Below are positions 10,365-18,607 of a stretch of DNA of 64,000 nucleotides, in pieces. Made by a program: the position numbers and the translations under genes. Positions within the stretch are counted from its first letter, which is position 1, and every line of letters begins with the position of its first letter. The notes beneath the pieces were generated by a model. It made no database searches and was not told the DNA's origin. It saw nothing but the letters and a program-made list of their open reading frames with translations. Source of the stretch: a virus; the IMG/VR virus record IMGVR_UViG_3300007609_001486, positions 18,511 to 82,510 of that record; one strand, written 5' to 3'.

Positions 10365-11459
10365 ATGGCCGTCGGCGATTTAGTTACAGCATCAAGATTT
10401 AATAGTTTACAGAACAGAATATCCAGCATTTTAGGATTCGGAGCAGGCAACACTGGTTACGGACAAGGACTGTCTGGCTACGGGAGCAGTGTGTCAAGTT
10501 TGGAGGTTTCGAATGACGATCAACAAACAAATAATCAGATCTTAACTGACAATGCCAACAGTCTATATATTGATCTTATTAGGGCAAGAATTCATCAGAT
10601 AGGCCCAAATGACGCAGAAATACAAACCATTGTTGATAGTTTGTTAACTGATGACAGACCTATCCTATTCCAGAAAGATAAAAATATCGTAGCAGAAGAA
10701 ACATCTACATTTGTAGAGATTCCAGAACAAGGTGATCCTGATCAAAGCTACGAAAGAGAAGACCCTCTAGGGGCATTCAAAGGTTTTGCAGATTTCGAAA
10801 GGCTAATGGACGGAATTGAGCAGGATAAATTTCTAATGGACCCTACTCAAGGACAGTACGAACAAGGTTTACAAGACTCATTTTCAAACTCATGGAATAA
10901 CCTCAGAACACACGAAATAAAAGTTACGTTTCGAAGTCCAGACCATCGTCGACATTTTTTTAATGCAGGCGGCGAAATCAGATTAGAATTTGATTTGACA
11001 CCGTCAGGGTCCGACGCCAAATCGTTGGAATGGCAAAATCTTTTAAGCACAGCAGGGGTTGTTATTTTTAATTACAATTCCACAACAAGAAAACAGTCTA
11101 ACGACCCTAACGCATATCAAGGTGCTGTATCCCCAACCGAAACCTCTATCGGAAATTCACAACTTGTTAGTTCCTATCAAGTGATTTACCAGAAGACCAG
11201 TAACTCTTTTGTAGCCGCCGGAATATATTCACAAAATCTTGTTAAGGTTCGTGCAAAAGAATTAAGCCCAACAGAAATTCAATTTGAAGTTAGATTTGAA
11301 GACCTTTCACAAGACCCTGTTATAGATAATACTGTAAATGGCACACTTACCAGTACTATAGGCCACTTCAGAGCTAAAGGAAGCTTCACTGAAGCTAATG
11401 AGGCATATCTTAACATAGAAGTTCCTGCTCCAGTATACGAAACTGTTTCAAGTTTATAA
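10365..11459 (+). CDS. Virion structural protein, paralogue 1 (364 aa)
   Basis: It shares a layout with the next gene: an N-terminal helix (F-N-S-L-Q-N-R-I), a S-G-Y-G-Q linker, the segment Y-I-D-L-I-R-A-R-I-H-Q, and a highly conserved core R-R-H-F-F-N-A-G-G-E-I-R near residue 190. The C-terminal half is beta-rich. An AAGGA ribosome-binding site precedes the ATG. Proteins with this R-R-H-F-F-N-A-G-G-E core occur among tail genes of marine T4-like phages, but their role has not been worked out as far as I know. The position between fibres suggests a tail or baseplate decoration. Confidence 0.65.
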   Translation: MAVGDLVTASRFNSLQNRISSILGFGAGNTGYGQGLSGYGSSVSSLEVSNDDQQTNNQILTDNANSLYIDLIRARIHQIGPNDAEIQTIVDSLLTDDRPILFQKDKNIVAEETSTFVEIPEQGDPDQSYEREDPLGAFKGFADFERLMDGIEQDKFLMDPTQGQYEQGLQDSFSNSWNNLRTHEIKVTFRSPDHRRHFFNAGGEIRLEFDLTPSGSDAKSLEWQNLLSTAGVVIFNYNSTTRKQSNDPNAYQGAVSPTETSIGNSQLVSSYQVIYQKTSNSFVAAGIYSQNLVKVRAKELSPTEIQFEVRFEDLSQDPVIDNTVNGTLTSTIGHFRAKGSFTEANEAYLNIEVPAPVYETVSSL

Positions 11460-11492
11460 ATTCAAAACGGTGTTCCAGATAATTAATTTTGT

Positions 11493-11500
11493 ATTAAATA
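11493..11500 (+). promoter_or_regulatory. Possible late promoter motif (ATTAAATA)
   Basis: ATTAAATA lies in the 60-bp gap before ATG 11520. T4 spacing would put +1 near 11506 and leave a 14-nt leader with an AAGGA ribosome-binding site. It has one mismatch to NATAAATA. Confidence 0.4.
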
Positions 11501-11519
11501 AGCATAACAAGGATTTTCT

Positions 11520-12491
11520 ATGAGCCAAACCCTAATCACTGTAGCGAAGTTTAACGAATTGCAAGAAAGAATTACAGCTATTTTGGGCACTTCGACAACA
11601 GGAGCTCCGCAGTCTGGATATGGTCAGACATTGGAAAGCAGTGTGCATTATCCCGTAGAAGCTACAGTTGATTTAATAACAGCTCAGCAGTATGAAGATA
11701 TCTATATTGATTTAGTCCGGGCAAGAATTCATCAGGTAGGTGCATCTGCTTTTTCAGTAGATCCTTTTGTGATTGGAAGCGGTGCAGCTGGAACCGGAGC
11801 AGACAAAGCAGAGCTTGCTTACATAACAGATTTAGAAACTCTAATGACTACGATAGAACAGAATAAGTTTGATATAGATTCTACACAAATTAGTTTGGAG
11901 TTATTTGATCCAGGAAGCACAGGGTATACAGATCAGAGAACATCAAGTTGGCGTAATCGAATACAACATATATTTCGAATACAATTTGCATCAGTAACAG
12001 ACAGGCGACATTTTTTTAATGCAGGCGGCGAGATTAGATTCGAATCAGATTTGGTGTCTGCATCTGGAAATAAGGCATTAGACTGGGCCGACTTATTGGA
12101 CTCAATGGGAGTAATCAGTTTCGATCATACTGCAACTTCATCATCTGGTGCAGGCACAGGATCTACCATAGGAAATTATGATCTAACTGCAAGCAATCAA
12201 TTGCTGTTCAGAAAAAACAGCAATGCTATTAATAGCAGCGGAGCTTATTCTTCGAACTTTTTTGAATTATATGGTAGAAACATAAATGATTCAACAATAG
12301 AATTCTTAATGGATTTTAGAGATGCCGCAGGTGATAATGTTATTGACGACTTTGCTAGCGGAACTGTTAGAACCTTCATAAGATCAGCAACGCCATTCGG
12401 CACTGCTTCTATAAATGGAACTACATACGACACAGTGAAGCTATCTGATCCTGTTTACTCAATAGTTACTAGTTTAACATCCGGTAATTGA
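11520..12491 (+). CDS. Virion structural protein, paralogue 2 (323 aa)
   Basis: This is a clear paralogue of the preceding gene: F-N-E-L-Q-E-R-I at the N-terminus, S-G-Y-G-Q-T, Y-I-D-L-V-R-A-R-I-H-Q, and R-R-H-F-F-N-A-G-G-E-I-R near residue 165. It ends in a similar Y-x-x-V-x-S-L tail. The pair probably arose by tandem duplication. It is the last virion gene before the accessory cassette, and its TGA stop is embedded in the -35 box of the promoter that opens the cassette. Confidence 0.65.
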   Translation: MSQTLITVAKFNELQERITAILGTSTTGAPQSGYGQTLESSVHYPVEATVDLITAQQYEDIYIDLVRARIHQVGASAFSVDPFVIGSGAAGTGADKAELAYITDLETLMTTIEQNKFDIDSTQISLELFDPGSTGYTDQRTSSWRNRIQHIFRIQFASVTDRRHFFNAGGEIRFESDLVSASGNKALDWADLLDSMGVISFDHTATSSSGAGTGSTIGNYDLTASNQLLFRKNSNAINSSGAYSSNFFELYGRNINDSTIEFLMDFRDAAGDNVIDDFASGTVRTFIRSATPFGTASINGTTYDTVKLSDPVYSIVTSLTSGN

Positions 12492-12516
12492 CAACTGTAG
12501 ATAATCCTGTTATACT
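12488..12516 (+). promoter_or_regulatory. Host-type sigma70 promoter opening the accessory cassette
   Basis: TTGACA (12488-12493), a 17-bp spacer and TATACT (12511-12516) form a near-consensus sigma70 promoter. The -35 contains the stop codon of the upstream gene. The predicted transcript has a leader of about 14 nt with a strong AGGAGG (12526-12531) before ATG 12537. This implies early, host-polymerase transcription, unlike the late motifs before the virion genes. Confidence 0.75.
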
Positions 12517-12536
12517 ATTTAGGATAGGAGGACTAT

Positions 12537-12887
12537 ATGGACCAACGACTTTCAAAAGCTCTCGAGTTTGCAAACTATTCTCTCACATTAAGCAATCAGA
12601 AAAGAATTCTGCAGGAAAAGTTCTTTGAAGACTGTTTGTATTTCGCACAAGGCAGACAGTTTACAGTTACACCAGTATTAATAAATTTTGTTTCTTTATT
12701 ATCCAAAGAATCCAGAGATAACAGTGCAATTATAATTGACGATAACAATACTCCTGTAATAATTTCTGATCTAGAATCCTTTTTGAGTGATATTCTTGAA
12801 TGTTATAGCACAGCCTCTCAAGAATATCACGATAAGTATCTAGAATTATCTAAAAAAAGAAGTGTTGAGAGCTTGATAGATGAATAA
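12537..12887 (+). CDS. Small phage protein of unknown function, 116 aa
   Basis: First gene of the accessory cassette, with the strongest ribosome-binding site in the window (AGGAGG). It is predicted to be mostly helical: residues 1-45 and 80-116 look amphipathic and charged, and there is no Cys cluster, signal peptide or membrane segment. I do not recognise a family with certainty. It overlaps the next gene by 8 bp, so it is co-translated with the glycosyltransferase-like genes, but nothing in it points to a catalytic role. Confidence 0.6.
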   Translation: MDQRLSKALEFANYSLTLSNQKRILQEKFFEDCLYFAQGRQFTVTPVLINFVSLLSKESRDNSAIIIDDNNTPVIISDLESFLSDILECYSTASQEYHDKYLELSKKRSVESLIDE

Positions 12888-13719
12888 TGGCGCAATACTA
12901 GTAGCTAATAATAATGGCCAGATTGACTATGTAAAACAGGCTGTTTTTCTGTCTACTAGAATTAAGAAATATCTAGATTTACCAACTACCGTTATTACGG
13001 ATTCTCCCGAATATTTAAAAAATAAATTTGATGTGAGCAATATTGATCAAATTTTAGAGATTCCCTATGTAAACACTGACAACAAAAGATTCTATTTTGA
13101 TGGATCTACTAAACATAAAACACTAATGTTCAAAAACCAATCTAGAACATTGGCGTACTTCATGTCGCCTTATGATAAAACAATAGTGTTAGACACTGAT
13201 TTTATTGTATCAAACAGTTTGTTGAAAAATTGCTTCGACAGCCCGAACGATTTAATGATGTATAAAGAAGCCCATGATTTGGCTAATGTAAGAGATATGC
13301 ACGAATTTTCGTATGTAAGTGATAAAGGAATAGAATTCTACTGGGCTACAGTAATATATTTTCAAAAAAATAAGAAAAATGATATATTCTTTGATTTGGT
13401 ATCCTATATAGAAGATAATTGGCAGCATTATCGGAAAGTATATCAAATCAGTAACTCTATGTTTAGAAACGACTTTGCCTTTAGTATTGCAATTAATATA
13501 ATGCAAAATTTTTATCCGGATCAAAGCATAGTAACAAAACTTCCTGGTAAACACTTTTTTACAATAGACAAGGACATCTTATATAAGATTCATGACGATT
13601 ATATGATGTTTTTGGTTGAGAAAAAAGATATTATCGGCGAGTACACTCCTATTTCTACAAAGGGTTTAAATGTACATGTTATGAATAAATTTAGTTTGGA
13701 AAGGTGCATTAATGAGTAG
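12880..13719 (+). CDS. GT-A glycosyltransferase-like protein (family-8 type)
   Basis: The N-terminus (A-I-L-V-A-N-N) begins a Rossmann-like nucleotide-sugar fold. Y-D-K-T-I-V-L-D-T-D-F-I-V spans residues 98-110, with D105-T-D107 as the expected metal-binding DxD. The downstream segment L-M-M-Y-K-E-A and the late His residues resemble family 8 glycosyltransferases and phage relatives. Expected reaction: transfer of a sugar from a UDP-type donor to an unknown acceptor in the cytoplasm. It overlaps both neighbours by 8 bp, and the next gene is a paralogue. The donor and acceptor cannot be inferred. Confidence 0.7.
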   Translation: MNNGAILVANNNGQIDYVKQAVFLSTRIKKYLDLPTTVITDSPEYLKNKFDVSNIDQILEIPYVNTDNKRFYFDGSTKHKTLMFKNQSRTLAYFMSPYDKTIVLDTDFIVSNSLLKNCFDSPNDLMMYKEAHDLANVRDMHEFSYVSDKGIEFYWATVIYFQKNKKNDIFFDLVSYIEDNWQHYRKVYQISNSMFRNDFAFSIAINIMQNFYPDQSIVTKLPGKHFFTIDKDILYKIHDDYMMFLVEKKDIIGEYTPISTKGLNVHVMNKFSLERCINE

Positions 13720-14551
13720 AGGATTTCTTGTGTTGGCGCAAGATGAAAATACATCGGAAGATAAAAAATTAAGTTATATATCTCAGGCCTGTCTTCTTGC
13801 AAAAACTTTAAAAAAACATAATGCGGAAGAAAAAATTTCTGTGGTTACAAATAACAAGATCCAGACTAAGGATTTGAAATACTTTGATAAAGTTATTTCA
13901 ATTCCGGGTAACGACGATGCAACAAGTACACAATGGAAAATAGAAAATAGGCATAAACTTTATCAGTGCACTCCTTACGATAACACAATTGTAATGGACG
14001 TTGACATGGTTGTACTTGAGGATATAAGTAGATGGTGGACCTATTTAGAAAAATATGATTTATTTTTTACATCAAATGTAAAAACATATAGACAAGAACT
14101 TGTAACGGAGGATTCTTATAGAAAGGTTTTTACTGCAAATAATCTTCCTAATATTTACACAGGATTACATTACTTTAAAAAATCTAAAACCGCAGAAGAG
14201 TTTTATAATATGTTAGAACTAATTTGCAATAATTGGAAAGTTTTTTTTGCAGAGTGTTTGCCAAAAAATACGCCACCTGTGTTGAGTATCGATGTTGCTG
14301 CCAGTTTAGCAATAAAAATTTTAGGGATAGAATCACAAGTTCTCACCCCCAAATCCAGCGTCACCTTTACGCATATGAAATCATTGATACAAAATTGGAA
14401 AACTTATTCAGGAAGCTGGCAAGATAATGTATCTCCATACATAGGACGTAACGGTGATTTAAAAATTGGCAACAGTTTACAAAAAGGTGTTTTACACTAC
14501 ACAGAAGAAACTTTCCTAGACTGTCCGGGGATAGAAAATTTACATGAATAA
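13712..14551 (+). CDS. GT-A glycosyltransferase-like protein, paralogue
   Basis: It has the same length (279 aa) and layout as the preceding protein: G-F-L-V-L-A-Q start, Y-D-N-T-I-V-M-D-V-D-M-V-V at residues 89-101 with D96-V-D98 as the DxD, then a short strand and the segment N-I-Y-T-G-L-H-Y-F. A late H-M-K-S and H-Y-T-E may contribute the C-terminal metal ligand of family 8 enzymes. The two are diverged tandem duplicates, probably with different donors or acceptors. Overlaps of 8 bp on both sides indicate tight translational coupling. Confidence 0.7.
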   Translation: MSRGFLVLAQDENTSEDKKLSYISQACLLAKTLKKHNAEEKISVVTNNKIQTKDLKYFDKVISIPGNDDATSTQWKIENRHKLYQCTPYDNTIVMDVDMVVLEDISRWWTYLEKYDLFFTSNVKTYRQELVTEDSYRKVFTANNLPNIYTGLHYFKKSKTAEEFYNMLELICNNWKVFFAECLPKNTPPVLSIDVAASLAIKILGIESQVLTPKSSVTFTHMKSLIQNWKTYSGSWQDNVSPYIGRNGDLKIGNSLQKGVLHYTEETFLDCPGIENLHE

Positions 14552-15191
14552 TTTAACAAGTGTTTTTGAAAAAATTAATAAATCGTTGAAGCAAGAAGTT
14601 ACTAACTTCGTTTATTACGATAAACAAGGAGATATCAAAAGAATATCTAATACTTTTGAAAAGGATTCTGTTCTGAAATGCATAGAAGTCCCTCATAATT
14701 TAGTAAAAAATTTAATAATTGGAAAACATAAGTTTAGTGAGTATATGGTCTCATATGATAATTCTACAAAATTATTTTCGGTTGTTAATAAAAAAATAAA
14801 ATTTCAGTCTTGTCAACTGATATATCAAATTCCTAAATTACAGTTAGACGGCACGGCTTGTAGTATTAATCAGCTCAGAGACAACAACGACATGGTAGTA
14901 ATTCAAAATCTTAAAAACAATGTATGGCAAATTTACATTTCAAAAATCATACTGGCAAATATAAAAAAATATTATAACACTGATTTAAAAAAACTTATAC
15001 ATATTAGCATTACTGAAGAAAATGATCCTCATATATTTCTAAATTATGTTGATTTACCTACTAATGGTTTTCTAGGCAACGGCCCTATCGAAATTCCTTT
15101 TACAACGTTATTAGAACAAGAAAATAATGGAGTAAGTTTATTTGTTGAGAAATATTTTGATTCATATATCCACGGAGTCCTAAATGACTAA
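14544..15191 (+). CDS. Unknown protein, 215 aa
   Basis: A Lys/Asn-rich, AT-rich gene between glycosyltransferase-like genes, overlapping both by 8 bp. The sequence alternates short strands and loops (I-K-F-Q-S-C-Q-L-I-Y-Q, V-W-Q-I-Y-I-S-K-I-I). There is no signal peptide, membrane segment, catalytic triad or metal motif I can defend. Position suggests it supports the glycan-related genes, for example as an accessory or acceptor-binding protein. That is inference from context only. Confidence 0.5.
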   Translation: MNNLTSVFEKINKSLKQEVTNFVYYDKQGDIKRISNTFEKDSVLKCIEVPHNLVKNLIIGKHKFSEYMVSYDNSTKLFSVVNKKIKFQSCQLIYQIPKLQLDGTACSINQLRDNNDMVVIQNLKNNVWQIYISKIILANIKKYYNTDLKKLIHISITEENDPHIFLNYVDLPTNGFLGNGPIEIPFTTLLEQENNGVSLFVEKYFDSYIHGVLND

Positions 15192-16827
15192 TAAAAAATT
15201 TAAAGTAATAGATTATGATATTGTTTATCTCAGTTATGACGAACCAAATGCTGAAAAAAATTATGCCGATTTGTTAACGAAAGTACCTTGGGCTAAACGT
15301 GTACACGGTGTAGAAGGTTCTGATGCAGCACATAAAGAGTGCGCTCGTGTATCAGAGACTGAGAGATTTATCACTATTGACGGGGATAATATCATAAATC
15401 CTGAATTTTTGAATCAGGAAATAGACTTTGGGGATAAACAAGGTTTAGAAAACAGTGTTATTAGTTGGGTAGGAAAAAACCAAATTAATGGACTGATGTA
15501 TGGCAACGGCGGAATAAAATGCTGGCCAAAAGACTTAGTACTAAATATGCGGACGCATGAACACGCGGATCCTAATAATCCGCATGCACAAGTAGATTTC
15601 TGTTGGGATATTGAATATATTCAGATGAATACTTGTTTTTCTGAGGTGCATAATAATGCAACCCCGCAACAAGCATGGCGAGCAGGTTTTAGAGAAGGTG
15701 TTAAGATGGCCTTAGTTGAAGGAGTAAGGCCCTCGAAAGACGAGTTCTTAAATGGACATTGGAAAAATCTTAACAGACTATGGATTTGGTTAATGGTAGG
15801 CGCTGATGTAAAAAATGGTATGTGGGCGATTTATGGAGCACGTCATGGGCTATATAAAACCATGTGTACAGATTGGGATTATGTAAATGTAAGAGACTTT
15901 GAATACCTTAATAGTTTATGGCGCGAAATAGAAACCGAATTTGACAGTGCTTCTGGAGTTTACGAAGATACTATTGCATATGGAAATATGTTGCAACAAG
16001 AGTTAGATATTCCTATTGCAAGTGAACCTCTGAATCCAGAACAAAGTATTTTCTTTAAAACTGTGTATCAGAATCCAGTCAGGACGCATGGGCAGTTTAT
16101 AAAAGAAAGTAAGTCTAATGCAACAGCTACAGAAGAATATGATATTGTAATGATTACATATGGCGAGCCTAATGCAGATGAAAATTACGAAAATCTAAAA
16201 TTAAGGTTCCCCCGTGCAAAACGTGTTGATAATGTCGAAGGAATACACAATGCACACAAAAAAGCTGCTACCATTTGTAATACAGATATGTTTTGGGTAG
16301 TAGACGGCGATGCTAAAATAAAAGAAGATTTTAATTTTGAGTATAACGTACCAGAATCTGATAAAAACACTGTACATGTCTGGCGTTGTGAGAATCCTGT
16401 AAATGGATTAATTTACGGATATGGAGGTATTAAGTTATTACCTAGACATCTTACAGAAAACATGGATACAAGCAAGCCCGATATGACCACTAGTATTAGT
16501 AGGCATTTTAAAGTCGTTAATGAACTATCTAACATTACCAGTTTTAACACAGATGAATTTAATGCATGGCGAAGTGGATTCAGAGAGTGCTGTAAGTTAG
16601 CTTCTAAGGTAATCGATAGGCAAAAGACAGACGAAACAGAAGAACGGCTCAATATCTGGTGTACAGTAGGTGCAGATAAACCGTTTGGTAATTTTGCTAT
16701 TGCTGGCGCAATTGCTGGAAGAAAATATGGCCAAGAGCACACTGGTAATATAGACGCACTTAAAAAAATAAATGATTTTGATTGGTTGAGAAGACACTAT
16801 GACGAATACTACAGAAACAACGCTTAA
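15184..16827 (+). CDS. Two-copy GT-A-like protein (internal duplication), 547 aa
   Basis: Two homologous domains lie in tandem. Copy 1 has Y-D-I-V-Y-L-S-Y-D-E-P-N-A-E at residues 11-24, I-D-G-D-N (DGD at 66-68) and I-N-G-L-M-Y-G-N-G-G-I-K. Copy 2 has Y-D-I-V-M-I-T-Y-G-E-P-N-A-D after residue 316, V-D-G-D-A (DGD at 374-376) and V-N-G-L-I-Y-G-Y-G-G-I-K. Both end in a W-R-[AS]-G-F-R-E segment followed by W-x-x-V-G-A-D. D-G-D fits the metal-binding site of GT-A transferases. Phage proteins of this type are often labelled glycosyltransferase-like without proof. Having both copies intact suggests two active sites or an internal dimer. Confidence 0.65.
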   Translation: MTNKKFKVIDYDIVYLSYDEPNAEKNYADLLTKVPWAKRVHGVEGSDAAHKECARVSETERFITIDGDNIINPEFLNQEIDFGDKQGLENSVISWVGKNQINGLMYGNGGIKCWPKDLVLNMRTHEHADPNNPHAQVDFCWDIEYIQMNTCFSEVHNNATPQQAWRAGFREGVKMALVEGVRPSKDEFLNGHWKNLNRLWIWLMVGADVKNGMWAIYGARHGLYKTMCTDWDYVNVRDFEYLNSLWREIETEFDSASGVYEDTIAYGNMLQQELDIPIASEPLNPEQSIFFKTVYQNPVRTHGQFIKESKSNATATEEYDIVMITYGEPNADENYENLKLRFPRAKRVDNVEGIHNAHKKAATICNTDMFWVVDGDAKIKEDFNFEYNVPESDKNTVHVWRCENPVNGLIYGYGGIKLLPRHLTENMDTSKPDMTTSISRHFKVVNELSNITSFNTDEFNAWRSGFRECCKLASKVIDRQKTDETEERLNIWCTVGADKPFGNFAIAGAIAGRKYGQEHTGNIDALKKINDFDWLRRHYDEYYRNNA

Positions 16828-17653
16828 TTGGGTCAGAGGCCTTTCTTCATATTTTGAATATGAAGGTGATCAAGAAGCTTACAAATTTATGCAGTTTTTA
16901 GAAAAAGCAATGTATTCAGATAATCCTGTTATTGATACTACAAACCCTAGTGGAATGATTGAGTTTATTAGCATTTTGCGAAAGTTTGCTCCTAACAAAA
17001 TTTTTGATATTTTTCACAAATATTATAGGCTAGACAACGATCCGGTTGCTTTACAAGATGCTTTCAGCAGGGGACAAGTCCTAAGTAAAATTTGGATAAT
17101 ACAAGAACTAAAAAAAATAAAGGAAGGCAATTTAGGAAATATTTTAGTTTTAGCAGGATGGTTTGGCCAATTTATTTCTTATATCGATAACTTTGACTTC
17201 GATGATGCAAGAATAATCGAATTAGATAAATCTGCATGTATAGCAAGTGATAGAATATTTAACTTAGACCATATTGAAGGTCATAAAGTCAAATCTGTTT
17301 TAGCTAATATAAATAATCTTGAATTGAATAAGAACGGTTATAATTTAAATGTAAAAACATACCATTCCGATAACGACGAAGGTTATACACAACAATTTTT
17401 ACCTAATCTTATAGTTAACACTAGTTCAGAACATATGTCAGAAGAATGGTTTTTTCAGCTTAAATTTAAAGAGTTAAATTCTGATCCACTGGTAATAATA
17501 CAGTCTAACAATTTATTTGACATTGAAGAACACGTAAATTGTGTACACAGCATCGATCACATGAAGAAAAAATATCCCTTTGATCAAATTTTGTACGAAG
17601 GCGAATTAGAACTTTATGGATATAAAAGATTTATGTTAATAGGAAGACCATGA
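16799..17653 (+). CDS. Class I SAM-dependent methyltransferase-like protein
   Basis: 284 aa. The core reads G-N-I-L-V-L-A-G-W-F-G-Q-F near residues 115-127, in place of the usual E/DxGxGxG. It is followed by A-R-I-I-E-L-D-K-S, where the acidic residue would bind the SAM ribose, and by N-L-I-V-N-T-S-S-E-H-M, which resembles motif IV. The W in the glycine loop is unusual but known in phage relatives. Expected role: methyl transfer to a small molecule or glycan; the substrate is unknown. It overlaps the preceding gene by 29 bp and shares ATGA with the next. Confidence 0.6.
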   Translation: MTNTTETTLNWVRGLSSYFEYEGDQEAYKFMQFLEKAMYSDNPVIDTTNPSGMIEFISILRKFAPNKIFDIFHKYYRLDNDPVALQDAFSRGQVLSKIWIIQELKKIKEGNLGNILVLAGWFGQFISYIDNFDFDDARIIELDKSACIASDRIFNLDHIEGHKVKSVLANINNLELNKNGYNLNVKTYHSDNDEGYTQQFLPNLIVNTSSEHMSEEWFFQLKFKELNSDPLVIIQSNNLFDIEEHVNCVHSIDHMKKKYPFDQILYEGELELYGYKRFMLIGRP

Positions 17654-17877
17654 AATTAGATAATCTTACACTGCGGGAACTGCAAAAAGAAAGTGCCAGG
17701 GCATTAAGCACGATGCAGGCGACAAATAATAACATTTATCAATTTAACAAAGAAGCCCATCATAATAGTCACAATTGGTACAAAGCAGTAATAAAATGGT
17801 ATGTAGCCCAATATGGAGATTTACCAAGCAATATTGGACCTGGTAAAGATATTCAATTAATAGCAGGTGAAAAATGA
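17650..17877 (+). CDS. Small protein of unknown function, 75 aa
   Basis: It starts at the A of an ATGA overlap and ends in another ATGA overlap with the SGNH gene, which makes it a genuine gene. A charged helical N-terminus (L-R-E-L-Q-K-E-S-A-R) is followed by N-K-E-A-H-H-N-S-H-N-W-Y and W-Y-V-A-Q-Y-G-D-L-P. There is no membrane segment and no Cys. It is the only free-standing small gene inside the radical SAM side of the cassette, so it could be a peptide substrate or a partner protein, but it has no repeats or leader/core boundary. Confidence 0.6.
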   Translation: MKLDNLTLRELQKESARALSTMQATNNNIYQFNKEAHHNSHNWYKAVIKWYVAQYGDLPSNIGPGKDIQLIAGEK

Positions 17878-18599
17878 ATAAAAAGACAATTGCTGTTATA
17901 GGTTGTAGCTTTAGTCTTCATAGACACAAATATGATACAAAGGTATGGCCCCAACTCCTTGCAGAACGTGTGTCCCCGCAAATAATAGTAAAAAATTTTT
18001 CAATGTTTTGTAACAGTGTGTCTAACCAGTGTCTACAAGCATTGGAAATTGTTAAATCTAAACCAGATTTAATTATAATCCAGTGGACCACAGATGGTCG
18101 TGTTACCTTTATAGAGGACGCAAACAAGTATAAGCATTTTTTATCCAGCAAAAAATACATGCGAGAATACTCGAAAGGATATTACGAGTATGATAGAAAT
18201 TATTTAGTTACCAAAGAGCAAAAAGCAAAAGGAAATTTTGATAATTACTGTATTCATTTCAATCCTGCAGATTTAGAATTGTATAAAAATAAATTTATAG
18301 ATACATACCAAACTATGTTACTGCACGGAGTAGGACCTTTAGGCGAATTCTCTGATAGATATTCTTATCTGCTTAAATCTTCTATTGCACACGAATGTAA
18401 AGAAAATGAGATAGGCTTGATAATGTTTGATTTCTTGGATAGATATCGTAATTGTCAAACACAGCACCTGGATTTCGTTGCAGAGAGAGAAATAGTTGAT
18501 TTTCCTAAAAAAGTTGTAGATACAGGGTTTCATTTAGGTCAAGATGGTCATAAAGAATTATCTAAAATTATGTATCCAAAAGTTAACAAGTTTATTTAG
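17874..18599 (+). CDS. SGNH-hydrolase-like protein, 241 aa
   Basis: I-A-V-I-G-C-S-F-S at residues 5-13 is the block I region, with a Cys where GDSL enzymes have Asp. A later H-L-G-Q-D-G-H-K-E-L near the C-terminus supplies the D-x-x-H of block V. These are the esterase/acyltransferase marks of the SGNH fold. Phage members of this type may act on sugar acetyl groups or on unknown esters. No signal peptide is visible, so it acts in the cytoplasm. It is ATGA-coupled to the 75-aa gene upstream. The degenerate block I lowers certainty about catalysis. Confidence 0.6.
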   Translation: MNKKTIAVIGCSFSLHRHKYDTKVWPQLLAERVSPQIIVKNFSMFCNSVSNQCLQALEIVKSKPDLIIIQWTTDGRVTFIEDANKYKHFLSSKKYMREYSKGYYEYDRNYLVTKEQKAKGNFDNYCIHFNPADLELYKNKFIDTYQTMLLHGVGPLGEFSDRYSYLLKSSIAHECKENEIGLIMFDFLDRYRNCQTQHLDFVAEREIVDFPKKVVDTGFHLGQDGHKELSKIMYPKVNKFI

Positions 18600-18607
18600 G
18601 TTCTATA

